64,000 bases of DNA from the NCBI GenBank assembly GCA_964517495.1, contig CAZFER010000014.1, forward strand, positions 41,011 to 105,010, written 5' to 3'. The stretch is from CAZFER01 sp964517495 (lineage in GTDB: Bacteria > Hinthialibacterota > Hinthialibacteria > Hinthialibacterales > Hinthialibacteraceae). The notes below the pieces were generated by a model. The model was not told the origin of the DNA, did no database searches, and saw only the letters and a list, made by a program, of their open reading frames with translations. Numbering within the stretch: the first letter of the stretch is position 1; each line of letters opens with the position of its first letter. A program made the position numbers and the translations under genes. Of the stretch, positions 15,358 through 23,596 are shown piece after piece.

Positions 15358-17730
15358 ATGGGTATTTCAAGAATTAACAACAGTCTCAGCAGCCTGACCC
15401 TCTTCAATTTCGAGACGAACACCGCCCCCGAACTTCAGCGGAGTCTGGAACGGCTGGCTTCGGGCTTTCGAATCAACCGCGCGGCGGATGATGCGTCTGG
15501 CTTAAGCACATCCAATCGCTTGCAATCTCAAATTGCTGGTTTGAATCAAGCTTTCGAAGCCGCCCAAACCGGGATTAATCTGGCCAATACGGCGGATCAG
15601 GGATTAAACGGAGTGAGTGAGCGATTGAATCGTGTCCGCGAATTGGTCGTTCAAGCGGGATCAAGCACCCAGGACCAGGCATCACTCCAAGCCATCCAAG
15701 GGGAAATCGAACAAAATGTGGCTGAAATTGGGCGGATCGCGGAAACCACTCAGTTTTCCGGCCAAACCTTATTAAATGGCAGTTTTTCGGCACAAGCCAC
15801 GGTTCGAGATGATGGCACACAGAGTGGAGTATCAGTCACCCAAAGCAGTTTAACCACCCGGGAAAATTTCTTTAATATCCAGGTAGTACAAGAAGGCTCG
15901 GCGCAAATCACCTCTGGGGAAGCAAGTGGTGAACAGCAAGTCCTGAATACAGGGATTCAAAACCAACAGGATGTGGCTGTTACGCGCGGGACATTCAACA
16001 ATGGGAATAATCCCGCCAATGCCGGTGATGCGCTTACTGATTTGCAATTTAACGGTGTTCAATTGCAGAATAACGGCACAATCTCTTTCCAAGGCGTATT
16101 GGCGGATGGCCAAACAGCAATCAGCGGATCGGTTGAGATCGATGCCGGGACAGACTTGAATGGCCTGGCACAACAAATCCAGCAAACCATCGACGCAGCT
16201 GAAGAGGAAGCGAGGGTCAATACAGCAGATGGTTCAAGTGCCGAAGAAACCAATGTTGCAGTAAATGAAACTACTGGCCGGCTTGAATTTCGTAACGGTG
16301 CCGATCAGGGTGTCTCTGAATTTCAGGTTCAATTCACTGTATCGGATGCCAATGGAACAGTCCAAAACACATCAGAAAGCACCCGTGCCGCGGAAATCAA
16401 TGGACAAGCCACTGGAGCCCAGGTTGGCAACTCAGTGACGGCAATTACTGGCAATACGTTTGACACCGGTCAATTATCACTCGAGGTTTCCAATGTGGTG
16501 GAAGCCAATCAACGAACGGTAGAAAGTAATCTGGCCATTAATAGCGCCAATGGGGGACCAGCGACTGCGAATACTAATTTAATTGGTTCAACCATCAATG
16601 GTGTAACGCTGGCTGCTGGGGATACCATCACACTAAATGGAACCAATGCCGATGGATCAACCTTCACCAACTCCATCACCGTATCTAATGTCGATTTAGG
16701 TGCCGGGCAAGGGGATGCCACGACAGTACAAAATCTGGTCGATGAATTAAATGTTCGAGACCGAAGCCAAATTGCAGGCGGTACCGGTAATCAGAGCGGC
16801 TTCGAAGATGCCACTGCCCAACTAACAGGAGATGGCCGGATTCAAGTAAGGGATGATGTAGCGCAAACCTCGCAGACCAATTTTACTCTTGCAATCAATG
16901 ATCAATCCGGCGAGTTTGCCACGATTGTCGATGACGCCGCCGTTACCCAGGAAGGCAATGCACAGCGGGCCACCGTCCGAATCAATGAGGGACCGGCTCA
17001 AGAAGTGGAAGCCGGGCAAACGGTTACCCTATTTGGTCCCACAAATGAACCTGATGAGAGCGAAGCGCCCCAAATCACTTTGACCCTGGGTGAAGAACTA
17101 AGCAATGGAACAGATACGATCAACGTAACACGTGAAACATTTACAGGTACGTTGAATGGCGGCGAAGAAGTTCAATTTTCTGCCGGTGAACAGAACGTCA
17201 CGTTTGAAAACGGTATTCGGAACAATGAAACGGTTACTCTTAACTTTGATGCGGCGCTCAATGTTCCTGAACTGGAAGAAAATGGATTGGGCACCGTGGT
17301 TATTTCTGCCAGTGCGCGGGAAGCCAATTTCCAAATCGGCGCAAATGCGGGAGAAAATACAGGTTTAACCTTCGGAGACGTTCGTCCACAAGCCCTTGGA
17401 TTTGGGGAAGGACGATCCTTGAACGATATCGATGTCACTGATGAAGGCGGTGTGGATGAAGCGCTGCAAATTGTAGACGAGGCATTAAGCCAGGTGGACG
17501 AGGCACGTAGTGAAGTTGGCGCATTTTCCAACGGCCTGGAGGCAACAGCCAATCGTTTATCGGTGGCTTCAGAGAATCTGGTGGCGGCCAATTCTCGTAT
17601 TGCAGATACCAATTTCGCAGCGGAAACCACACGCAATGCCATTAACCAAATGATTTTTGAATCGAATATCCTGGTGCAGTCACAGGCGAACAATTTATCA
17701 AACACTTTTTTCCTTGACTTGCTCCGTTAA
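15358..17730 (+). CDS. Giant flagellin 2 (about 790 residues)
   Basis: The N-terminus INNSLSSLTLFNFETNTAPE, then LQRSLERLASGFRINRAADD, and the C-terminus IADTNFAAETTRNAINQMIF are canonical flagellin D0/D1. The RVRELVVQAG stretch matches the conserved D1 region. The roughly 480-residue central region is homologous to that of flagellin 1 (VGNSVTAITGNTFDTGQLSL) but diverged, pointing to an old tandem duplication. The start is set at ATG 15358 because AAGGAGG at 15342-15348 lies nine bases upstream. In-frame codons from 15247 would add a basic, unflagellin-like extension. A terminator follows at 17747-17800. With sugar and glycosyltransferase genes nearby, the large exposed domains may be glycosylated (inference). 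Confidence 0.92.
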   Translation: MGISRINNSLSSLTLFNFETNTAPELQRSLERLASGFRINRAADDASGLSTSNRLQSQIAGLNQAFEAAQTGINLANTADQGLNGVSERLNRVRELVVQAGSSTQDQASLQAIQGEIEQNVAEIGRIAETTQFSGQTLLNGSFSAQATVRDDGTQSGVSVTQSSLTTRENFFNIQVVQEGSAQITSGEASGEQQVLNTGIQNQQDVAVTRGTFNNGNNPANAGDALTDLQFNGVQLQNNGTISFQGVLADGQTAISGSVEIDAGTDLNGLAQQIQQTIDAAEEEARVNTADGSSAEETNVAVNETTGRLEFRNGADQGVSEFQVQFTVSDANGTVQNTSESTRAAEINGQATGAQVGNSVTAITGNTFDTGQLSLEVSNVVEANQRTVESNLAINSANGGPATANTNLIGSTINGVTLAAGDTITLNGTNADGSTFTNSITVSNVDLGAGQGDATTVQNLVDELNVRDRSQIAGGTGNQSGFEDATAQLTGDGRIQVRDDVAQTSQTNFTLAINDQSGEFATIVDDAAVTQEGNAQRATVRINEGPAQEVEAGQTVTLFGPTNEPDESEAPQITLTLGEELSNGTDTINVTRETFTGTLNGGEEVQFSAGEQNVTFENGIRNNETVTLNFDAALNVPELEENGLGTVVISASAREANFQIGANAGENTGLTFGDVRPQALGFGEGRSLNDIDVTDEGGVDEALQIVDEALSQVDEARSEVGAFSNGLEATANRLSVASENLVAANSRIADTNFAAETTRNAINQMIFESNILVQSQANNLSNTFFLDLLR

Positions 17731-17746
17731 TACTCTCCTTGTCTCA

Positions 17747-17800
17747 TAAACCAGTAAGTTACCACTGGGGGCGCAACACTGTTTGTGTCCCTTTTTTTTT
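17747..17800 (+). terminator. Rho-independent terminator after the flagellins
   Basis: The flagellin 2 stop is followed by GC-rich inverted repeats (CCAGT/ACTGG and GGG...ACAC TGTTT GTGTCCC) and then nine T residues at 17792-17800. It separates the flagellin operon from the convergent DUF502 gene, whose stop is at 17803. Confidence 0.65.
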
Positions 17801-17802
17801 GC

Positions 17803-18459
17803 TTATGCATCTTCTCTTTGCTTTTTTGCCTCTTCTGGTGATATAACACCAGCGGAAACGATAGTTTTAATGGCACTGTCGATGGGCACATCCAAATCAA
17901 TAACATCGGAATCAGGATAGTATAGCAATACACCAGTAAAAGGGGTTGGACCAAAAGGGACAAGAACACCGATCAAATTCTCGCCGGTTTTTCGATTCAT
18001 GCCTTCCATTTCTTCATTGGTGACAAAACCCAGTGCGTAAGATTTTACGCTGGGATAAGGCACCAAAACCACCCGATTAAAATGCTTTTTCCCTTCCGTG
18101 GTAAATACCAGATCAGAGAATTGCTTGGCAGGAGGATATATCTTTGAGATTACCGGCAAACGTCTTAATAATCCATCGATAAGCGGCAGAATTTGCTTTC
18201 CTATATAAAGCCTTGAAAAATAGCCAGCCACACATATGACAACCAGGATGATTACAACGCCTAATCCTGGGAGTTGAAACCCAATAAAGGGTTTAAGTAA
18301 TTGATTAATATATTTGCCGACCACGTTTTCTGAAAATTGGACAATTAACACCAGGATATAGGCGGTGATAAAAATAGGCAGCACGGTTGCCAAACCGGCG
18401 AACATATATCGCTTGAGCATATTACCAATGGTGTGCATTGCTTTTTTGAAAAAACCCAT
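17803..18459 (-). CDS. DUF502 family integral membrane protein
   Basis: 218 residues with two N-terminal transmembrane helices (AGLATVLPIFITAYILVLIV and LGVVIILVVICVAGYFSRLY) and a soluble C-terminal half including YPSVKSYALGFVTNE and PFGPTPFTGVLLYYPDSDV, the conserved DUF502 pattern. Function of the family is unknown; it is widespread in bacteria and plants (COV proteins). ATG 18459 is favoured because AGGAAG lies about nine bases upstream; ATG 18468 abuts that site. The gene stands alone, convergent to the flagellins. Confidence 0.85.
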   Translation of the reverse strand: MGFFKKAMHTIGNMLKRYMFAGLATVLPIFITAYILVLIVQFSENVVGKYINQLLKPFIGFQLPGLGVVIILVVICVAGYFSRLYIGKQILPLIDGLLRRLPVISKIYPPAKQFSDLVFTTEGKKHFNRVVLVPYPSVKSYALGFVTNEEMEGMNRKTGENLIGVLVPFGPTPFTGVLLYYPDSDVIDLDVPIDSAIKTIVSAGVISPEEAKKQREDA

Positions 18460-18632
18460 AAGTATCATCTTCCTATCTGATAGAGAAATGACTCCATTTC
18501 ATAAAAAGTTGATTATAACGCTATAAAGGTAGGGGATAAATGTATTATGGGATGAATCAAAGGGGTAGCGTAATGGTTTTAATTCGTGAATTATATTGGA
18601 ACTATTTGTAGACTTTTGGGCAAGGTAATGAT

Positions 18633-19265
18633 ATGTCGTTGGATTTCAATACAATTCATGGTTTTTTACTTGATTTGGATGGCACGCTTTATTTAGGACC
18701 AAATCTATTCCCCGGGACACCTCTCCTCATCGAGCAATTGGAAGCAAAAGGCAAGCGGAAGGTATTTTTGACCAATAATTCATTNNNNNNNNNNNNNNNN
18801 NNNNNNNNNNNNNNNNNNNNNNNNNNNNNNNNNNNNNNNNNNNNNNNNNNNNNNNNNNNNNNNNNNNNNNNNNNNNNNNNNNNNGCAAGCCGTTATTTGC
18901 TAAACGGCCTGCCTTATATGGCAACCCACCCGGATAAAGTTTGCCCGACGGAGGATTTACCCATACCCGACACGGGAGCGTTGATTGAATACTTTGATGC
19001 CGTAACCGGCCGCCGGCCCATGGTAATCGGCAAGCCGCATCAAACCATGATCGATGCGGCTTTAAACCGATTGGGGACCGCCCCTGAACACACCGCCATT
19101 ATAGGAGACCGGCTCTATACGGACATGAAAATGGGCGTTAATGGCGGCCTTAAATCAATCCTTGTACTATCTGGTGAGACGAAAAAGGAAGATATATCTC
19201 AATCAAAAATTAAACCCGGTCTCATTGTTAATGATGTTGGTGAATTAGCGAAGTTGTTGCTTTAA
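18633..19265 (+). CDS. NagD-like HAD phosphatase interrupted by an assembly gap
   Basis: The N-terminal HAD motif FLLDLDGTLYLG and motif II KVFLTNNS are followed by the 100-N gap; the frame resumes with YLLNGLPYMATHPDKVCPTE, RPMVIGKPHQTMIDAALNRL (motif III Lys) and IIGDRLYTDMKMGVNGG (motif IV). This is the class IIA subfamily (NagD, 4-nitrophenylphosphatase, phosphoglycolate phosphatase). In such proteins about 85-90 residues normally lie between the motif II Asn pair and the A-T-x-P-D motif, but only about 45 fit here, so the real gap is probably larger than 100 bases. Both halves agree, so the scaffold join is probably right. Confidence 0.85.
   Translation: MSLDFNTIHGFLLDLDGTLYLGPNLFPGTPLLIEQLEAKGKRKVFLTNNSXXXXXXXXXXXXXXXXXXXXXXXXXXXXXXXXXXASRYLLNGLPYMATHPDKVCPTEDLPIPDTGALIEYFDAVTGRRPMVIGKPHQTMIDAALNRLGTAPEHTAIIGDRLYTDMKMGVNGGLKSILVLSGETKKEDISQSKIKPGLIVNDVGELAKLLL
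18785..18884. other. Assembly gap (100 N)
   Basis: Exactly 100 undetermined bases, the usual placeholder for a scaffold gap of unknown length. It falls inside the cap-domain region of the NagD-like gene. Confidence 0.99.
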
Positions 19266-19309
19266 GAAACGGGAACGGTAGGCAAACCATTTATTATAAC
19301 AATCTGTTC

Positions 19310-19746
19310 AGGAGGTCAGCAAATATCCCACACAAGCCCTATCCAGGGCAAGCCTTTCAAAAAGCAATGGCTGATGTCTATCTGCAAATAAAAATCCTGC
19401 CGTTCTGATCAACTATAACAATGATGGTTGTTGTGCCATCCCCTTTCACTCTCATGGCAAGGCCAGTGAAAGGGCTGAGAATCTAAATCATCTGGATATG
19501 AGCGTGCAGAGGCAAAACCCCCATTGTTCTCCAGGAAAACATTTCCTTCGAAGACGGCTCTTCCAAATTTGTTGATGGAGAATTTGCTTTCAGACCGCCC
19601 CCCATGACGGTATCTGTTATAGTTCGCCATAGTTTTTCATTTATTTCCTTTTCAAAGTTGAACAGCATCAAGGATTTCGTTTCATCGATGTTGGCATACA
19701 AATAAGTTGACATCATGCATAGGGCTCCTATCAAACAATTTTTCAC
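19310..19746 (-). pseudogene. CIA30-domain protein, frameshifted
   Basis: A signal-peptide-like start (MKNCLIGALCMMSTYLYA) is followed by LMLFNFEKEINEKLWRTITD then VMGG, matching the entry of CIA30 (complex I intermediate-associated protein 30) domains. The match continues in another frame as SKFSINKFGRAVFEGNVFLE then NNGGFASARS. It then moves to a third frame as LSPFTGLAMRVKGDG. The first break is at a run of six G (minus strand) near 19600, the second near 19480. In-frame stops follow, with faint similarity to about 19310. Several independent lesions suggest true decay rather than a single sequencing error. A 10-bp inverted repeat (19441-19450 and 19465-19474) lies inside it. Remaining parts of 19266-19790 hold no other gene. 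Confidence 0.7.
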
Positions 19747-19797
19747 TTTTTTTTAACGATTCATTAATACAATCTTCTTCACGATAGAACGAATTAA

Positions 19798-19967
19798 CGT
19801 TCAATATAAATTTAATTATACTGAATATTTTTGATAATACAAGTATTTATTGAAAATTTAATTTGATAAATGAACAATATATCGGTCATAATTATTTGCA
19901 TGTTGAACGGAATAGGTTATAATATGTATATGAAAGATTGATTGATTTTGAATGTTCAATATAAATT
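19798..19967. promoter_or_regulatory. Candidate operator half-sites around the regulator promoter
   Basis: CGTTCAA occurs at 19798-19804, its complement TTGAACG at 19903-19909, and TTGAA-TG-TTCAA at 19948-19959. GTTCAATATAAATT occurs as an exact 14-base direct repeat at 19799-19812 and 19954-19967. The sites bracket the promoter of the CarH-like regulator. TTGAACG occurs again at 21153-21159, in the flp leader. They could be binding sites for the regulator's own helix-turn-helix (inference). Confidence 0.4.
19896..19923 (+). promoter_or_regulatory. Sigma-70-type promoter of the CarH-like regulator
   Basis: TTGCAT at 19896-19901 and TATAAT at 19918-19923 with 16 bases between. The start codon of the regulator is at 19996. 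TTGAACG, a candidate operator half-site, lies in the spacer. Confidence 0.55.
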
Positions 19968-19995
19968 ATGTACAAATAACGACTGGAGAAATAAC

Positions 19996-20871
19996 GTGAG
20001 ATACTTTCTTTCCCCTAAAGAATTAGCCGAAGTCATTAGTGTGAGTGAATCCACGATCAAGCGGTGGGTGGATAAAGGTTCCATCAAAGCGGTTAAAACC
20101 AAAGGCGGGCATCGAAAAATTGCCGTTAAAGAAGCGATCCGCCACATTCGCGAAAATACCACTGATTTTTATCATACTGATCTTATTGGTTTTCCCGATA
20201 TCGACGCATTGGACAGCGACAAGCGCAAGGTCCCCCTCGATTCAAATTTGTTTTACGAGTATTTGATCGATGGAAATGCACAAAAGGCGCGTGGACACCT
20301 GGCTGCCCTTTATTTGCAGGGTTACAGTTTGGCAGAGATTTTTGATGGACCTGTACAACGATCCATGTCACGAATAGGGGAATTATGGACAGAAAGCGAA
20401 GCAGGGATATGCCGTGAACATCACGCAACCGATATATGTATACAAGCCATTAATGCGCTGCGAGTGATATTTTCTCCCCCATCAAATGCACCAGTCACAC
20501 TGGGAGGAGCACCAGAGGATGATCCCTATTTTATACCATCCTTGTGTGCTGCAACTGTATTGATGTCAGAGGGTTATCAAGCCATCAATTTGGGCCCAAA
20601 CACCCCCATTGATTCATTTTGCCGCTCCATTGATATCCACAAACCTGTATTGGTATGGATGAGCATAAGCAGCGGACGGCGCAGCCAAAAATGGTATGAA
20701 GAAATGGAAAAACTAAAAACCTACCTCACCGGTCGCAACGCCATACTTATTATTGGTGGACGAAACCATCATTTGGTGAAATCACTGGCTGATCAGAATG
20801 TAATCATCGGCACATCCATGCGCGAATTGGTAGCCTTCGCCAAAGGATTGCATTTGAAAACGAAAAAATGA
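19996..20871 (+). CDS. MerR/excisionase-type HTH regulator with CarH-like cobalamin-binding module lacking the His ligand
   Basis: 291 residues. Residues 1-50 form a MerR-like winged helix (FLSPKELAEVISVSESTIKR, then WVDKGSIKAVKTKGGHRK). Residues 80-160 form the four-helix cap domain with Trp131, Glu141 and His142, the W-x9-EH motif known from light-sensing CarH. Residues 165-290 form the Rossmann-like B12 domain (LGPNTP, VWMSISSG, AILIIGGRN). The normal E/D-x-H-x-x-G cobalt-binding motif reads D176-P-Y178-F-I-P181: the ligand His is Tyr and the Gly is Pro. GTG 19996 follows GGAGAA. It lies upstream of the Tad pilus locus. It is probably a B12-independent or altered-ligand sensor regulator. 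Confidence 0.85.
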   Translation: MRYFLSPKELAEVISVSESTIKRWVDKGSIKAVKTKGGHRKIAVKEAIRHIRENTTDFYHTDLIGFPDIDALDSDKRKVPLDSNLFYEYLIDGNAQKARGHLAALYLQGYSLAEIFDGPVQRSMSRIGELWTESEAGICREHHATDICIQAINALRVIFSPPSNAPVTLGGAPEDDPYFIPSLCAATVLMSEGYQAINLGPNTPIDSFCRSIDIHKPVLVWMSISSGRRSQKWYEEMEKLKTYLTGRNAILIIGGRNHHLVKSLADQNVIIGTSMRELVAFAKGLHLKTKK

Positions 20872-21332
20872 GGTTTTGTATCAAATCTTTGGAATTTTCA
20901 CCCAGGAAGTAGGTGCTTTTTATCCAGAATAAATGGATAAATTTACAAAGTTTTATTCCATACCGTTAAATTTCATTCCATAAACACCCCTAAATCAAAA
21001 AAAATTCAATCCATAAGATTAACTTTTTCAGCCAGTTAAAAATTTGTTAGGAAAAAAATTAAAAAAAATGTTGACAAATTGCTAAATTTTGGCTTTACTA
21101 TCTTTAGTAAGAAAATAAATTCCAATAGAAAGGGGTGAAGAAAAAAACGTAATTGAACGACTCATTAGAAGACCAAAATATGGTTATGATTTAACAACAT
21201 GCTTATTTTAATCAATGATATCAGTTTATAATGTTATTTTAATGTATTTGGAGGGCGATTTTTTTTTAAAGAAATTCTTTACTTTACACGGTAAAGATAA
21301 CTTAAAAACAAAAAACAAGGGAGGCTCTTACC
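20872..21332. other. AT-rich intergenic region before the Tad pilus locus
   Basis: 461 bases without a gene. It holds the candidate flp promoter at 21071-21101, a TTGAACG heptamer at 21153-21159, and long A/T runs. The implied flp leader is over 200 nt long. I see no riboswitch family that I recognise. Confidence 0.5.
21071..21101 (+). promoter_or_regulatory. Sigma-70-type promoter of the flp/tad operon
   Basis: A perfect TTGACA at 21071-21076, followed after 17 bases by TTTACT (21094-21099) or after 19 by TACTAT (21096-21101). It is the best promoter-like pair between the regulator and flp. The -10 is weak, which would fit an activated promoter. Confidence 0.5.
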
Positions 21333-21518
21333 ATGAAATCAACACTCACCAAACTGCAATATTTCTTTACAAGTGAAGATGGCCCCACTGCCGTCGAGTA
21401 TGCCGTCGTCGTCGGATTAATCATCGTCATCTGCGTTGCTGGTATTGGCGCTTTCGGTGGTGCCTTAAACACGTGGTTTACTAATCTCTTTGATTCGCTT
21501 GGCCTGCCATCATCATAA
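21333..21518 (+). CDS. flp: Flp/Fap-type pilin
   Basis: 61 residues, the normal size. The prepilin signature GPTAVEYAVVVGLIIVICVA has the G/xxxxEY processing site and the hydrophobic polymerisation helix. It is the major subunit of the Tad pilus and is processed by the prepilin peptidase encoded at 21654. GGGAGG lies just upstream of the ATG. As the first gene of the locus, followed by a hairpin at 21533-21610, it is likely the most abundant product. Confidence 0.95.
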   Translation: MKSTLTKLQYFFTSEDGPTAVEYAVVVGLIIVICVAGIGAFGGALNTWFTNLFDSLGLPSS

Positions 21519-21532
21519 TGGAAATGGATGAG

Positions 21533-21610
21533 GGAGAGCTACTGAATTGTCGATGCCTACTGCTGATGATTTTGAAGATTAAGAGGAACCGCAGGTCAAA
21601 GTAGCTCTCC
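21533..21610 (+). promoter_or_regulatory. Inverted repeat between flp and the prepilin peptidase gene
   Basis: GGAGAGCTACT (21533-21543) and AGTAGCTCTCC (21600-21610) are exact reverse complements of 11 bases, closing a 56-base loop. Placed after flp, such a structure could protect or partly terminate the pilin transcript, giving more flp than downstream mRNA. There is no T-run after it, so it is not a classic terminator. Confidence 0.5.
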
Positions 21611-21653
21611 TTCACCCCCTACTCTCACGAAACACAAAAGCGAGGGAGAAATC

Positions 21654-22172
21654 ATGAATACGGAAATAATCATAGTGGCTTCCATATTAACCATCGCAGC
21701 CTATATCGATTGGAAAGAACACCGCGTTCCCAACTGGCTCACTTTTTCAACCTGGCTGGCTGCTGTGGTTTCCTACTCTACTGTTTTTGGATGGAGCGGA
21801 TTGTTGGACTGCATGTGGGGTACCGCCGCTGGCCTGGCAACATTGCTTATTCCTTATGCCTTAAATGGCATGGGAGCGGGTGACGTGAAATTGATGGCCG
21901 CGATTGGCGCCTGGGTTGGTGCAAAAGTCACCCTGCATGCCTTTATTTGGATCGCCTTGATCGGCGGACTGATGGGTGCCTGGTCAATTTATAAAAGCCG
22001 CCAGGCCAAACAACGGCTTAATATTGCCGTCCACGCTGGAAAAAATCTGGTTCGTTTGAAAAGCCTAAACCACGGTGTTGGACAAAATGCACCACAGAAA
22101 ATGTTATTACCTTACGGTGTGCCAATCGCCTTTGGTTATTACGCCTATTTCATTTTTGGAAGGTTAGTGTGA
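21654..22172 (+). CDS. cpaA: Tad prepilin peptidase (TadV/CpaA, A24 family)
   Basis: 172 residues. The two catalytic aspartates of aspartyl prepilin peptidases are present: Asp near the start in YIDWKEHRVPNWLTF, and GMGAGDVKLMAAIG with the G-x-G-D signature. Several hydrophobic helices place it in the inner membrane. It lacks the N-methylation domain of PilD, as usual for TadV. It cleaves Flp and the TadE/TadG pseudopilins encoded next to it. The stop overlaps the following start by one base. Confidence 0.92.
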   Translation: MNTEIIIVASILTIAAYIDWKEHRVPNWLTFSTWLAAVVSYSTVFGWSGLLDCMWGTAAGLATLLIPYALNGMGAGDVKLMAAIGAWVGAKVTLHAFIWIALIGGLMGAWSIYKSRQAKQRLNIAVHAGKNLVRLKSLNHGVGQNAPQKMLLPYGVPIAFGYYAYFIFGRLV

Positions 22173-22597
22173 TGAATCGCAAACGGTTACATAAAGGGAT
22201 TCGATCGGAAAAAGGCAGCGCCACCCTCGAATTCGCGGTTGTCCTGCCTGCCATATTACTCATACTGGTCAGCATCATCGAATTTGGCCGTGTCTTTATG
22301 GTTTACCAAATGGTGACCTCAGCCGCCCGGGAAGGCGCCCGAATGGCCGTACTGCCGGGTGCGGATAACGCCAAAGTGATGGAACGCATCAACGAAGAAT
22401 TGACTCATGCCGGACTGGCAGCGGATAGCGTCACCTTTACCCCGGCTGATGTGGAATCCGCCGATCGGAATGATCCTGTAACCGTTCAAGTACAAATCAA
22501 TTATGAATCCATCGCCATGGTTCCCGGTTTTATCCCGGGACTCAGCGGCTTAACCCTGCAAGGTTCTGTGGTTATGCGCAAAGAGGGTTTTGGTTGA
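22172..22597 (+). CDS. tadE: TadE-like pseudopilin
   Basis: 141 residues. The N-terminal EKGSATLEFAVVLPAILLIL is the TadE/TadG pseudopilin signature, with a hydrophobic helix and then YQMVTSAAREGARMAV typical of TadE. It is probably processed by the TadV peptidase and needed for pilus assembly or surface attachment. ATG 22172 is preferred over GTG 22169, with GGAAGG nine bases upstream. Confidence 0.9.
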   Translation: MNRKRLHKGIRSEKGSATLEFAVVLPAILLILVSIIEFGRVFMVYQMVTSAAREGARMAVLPGADNAKVMERINEELTHAGLAADSVTFTPADVESADRNDPVTVQVQINYESIAMVPGFIPGLSGLTLQGSVVMRKEGFG

Positions 22598-22627
22598 GAT
22601 TGATGGTGGTCGTTTGGAGGCTGAATC

Positions 22628-23479
22628 ATGTCAAAAGCAACTGCATTTTTCGTTTTATTAGTCGCCGTACTTTCCGGCCTTATCGCCAGCGGCACCGTGG
22701 TGCAATACATCCACCAACAAAAGAACAGCCAGACTGAAACCACCATTCCCATGCGCACTGTGATCATTGCCGCTCAGGACCTTCCAGCAGGGACCACTCT
22801 TCACACGGATCACATCAAAGAGGTCCAATGGCCACTGGAAACCGCTCCACAAGAATCTTTTGATTCATCCAAGGCTGTGCTTGACCGAATGCTGAAAACA
22901 TCCATATACCAGGGCGAACCATTCACCCAAAAGCGGCTGGTCAAACCCGGCACCCCCGGAGGCCTTCCCGCTTTGATTCCTCCTGGGAAACGAGCGATCA
23001 CCCTTCGGGTTGATGACACCATCAGCGTGGCGGGATTTGTTCAACCAGGTCATCATGTTGATATTGTCACCACCCTCGATAGCGGCGCCATGCAAGAAGA
23101 GGCGGTCAGCAAGGTAATCCTGCAAAACATACGCGTCCTCGCAACCGGCAGTGAAATTGAACGGAAAGAGGATGATAAAGCCAAAGTGGTGCAAACCGTC
23201 ACTGTACTCGTCGATCTGCCCCAGGCTGAACGGTTGGCATTGGCATCCAACATTGGAAGCATCCGGTTGGTGTTACGAAACCATGAAGACCGCGATGAAG
23301 AGATTACTTCCGGCGCAAAACTTACTAACTTAATCGCCAAAGATCAGCCAACAAATGTACCAACACCTCCGCCCACTCCAATCATCAACGAGCCGGAAGA
23401 AAAACCCACACCCAAAAACCTTCACACCGTGGTGGTCTATCGCGGACGAGAACAAAGTGAAGTGGTGTTTGAGAAATAA
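22628..23479 (+). CDS. cpaB: Tad pilus assembly protein CpaB/RcpC
   Basis: 283 residues. An N-terminal transmembrane helix (TAFFVLLVAVLSGLIASGTV) is followed by a SAF domain (RTVIIAAQDLPAGTTLHTDH) and the RcpC/CpaB region (PPGKRAITLRVDDTISVAGF). A Pro-rich segment near the C-terminus precedes VVVYRGREQSEVVFEK. CpaB/RcpC lies in the periplasm and helps gate or modify the secretin pore. It sits between tadE and the secretin gene, the usual order. Confidence 0.92.
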   Translation: MSKATAFFVLLVAVLSGLIASGTVVQYIHQQKNSQTETTIPMRTVIIAAQDLPAGTTLHTDHIKEVQWPLETAPQESFDSSKAVLDRMLKTSIYQGEPFTQKRLVKPGTPGGLPALIPPGKRAITLRVDDTISVAGFVQPGHHVDIVTTLDSGAMQEEAVSKVILQNIRVLATGSEIERKEDDKAKVVQTVTVLVDLPQAERLALASNIGSIRLVLRNHEDRDEEITSGAKLTNLIAKDQPTNVPTPPPTPIINEPEEKPTPKNLHTVVVYRGREQSEVVFEK

Positions 23480-23596
23480 TACTGTTTTTATCATTTTAAT
23501 ACATTTAATCAATTTATGTGTTGAGGGATAAACCGTATCTGTTTTGATTCGGTTTATGAAGGATGAAAAGATGAAAGACGAAATGGGGGTCTCAAA

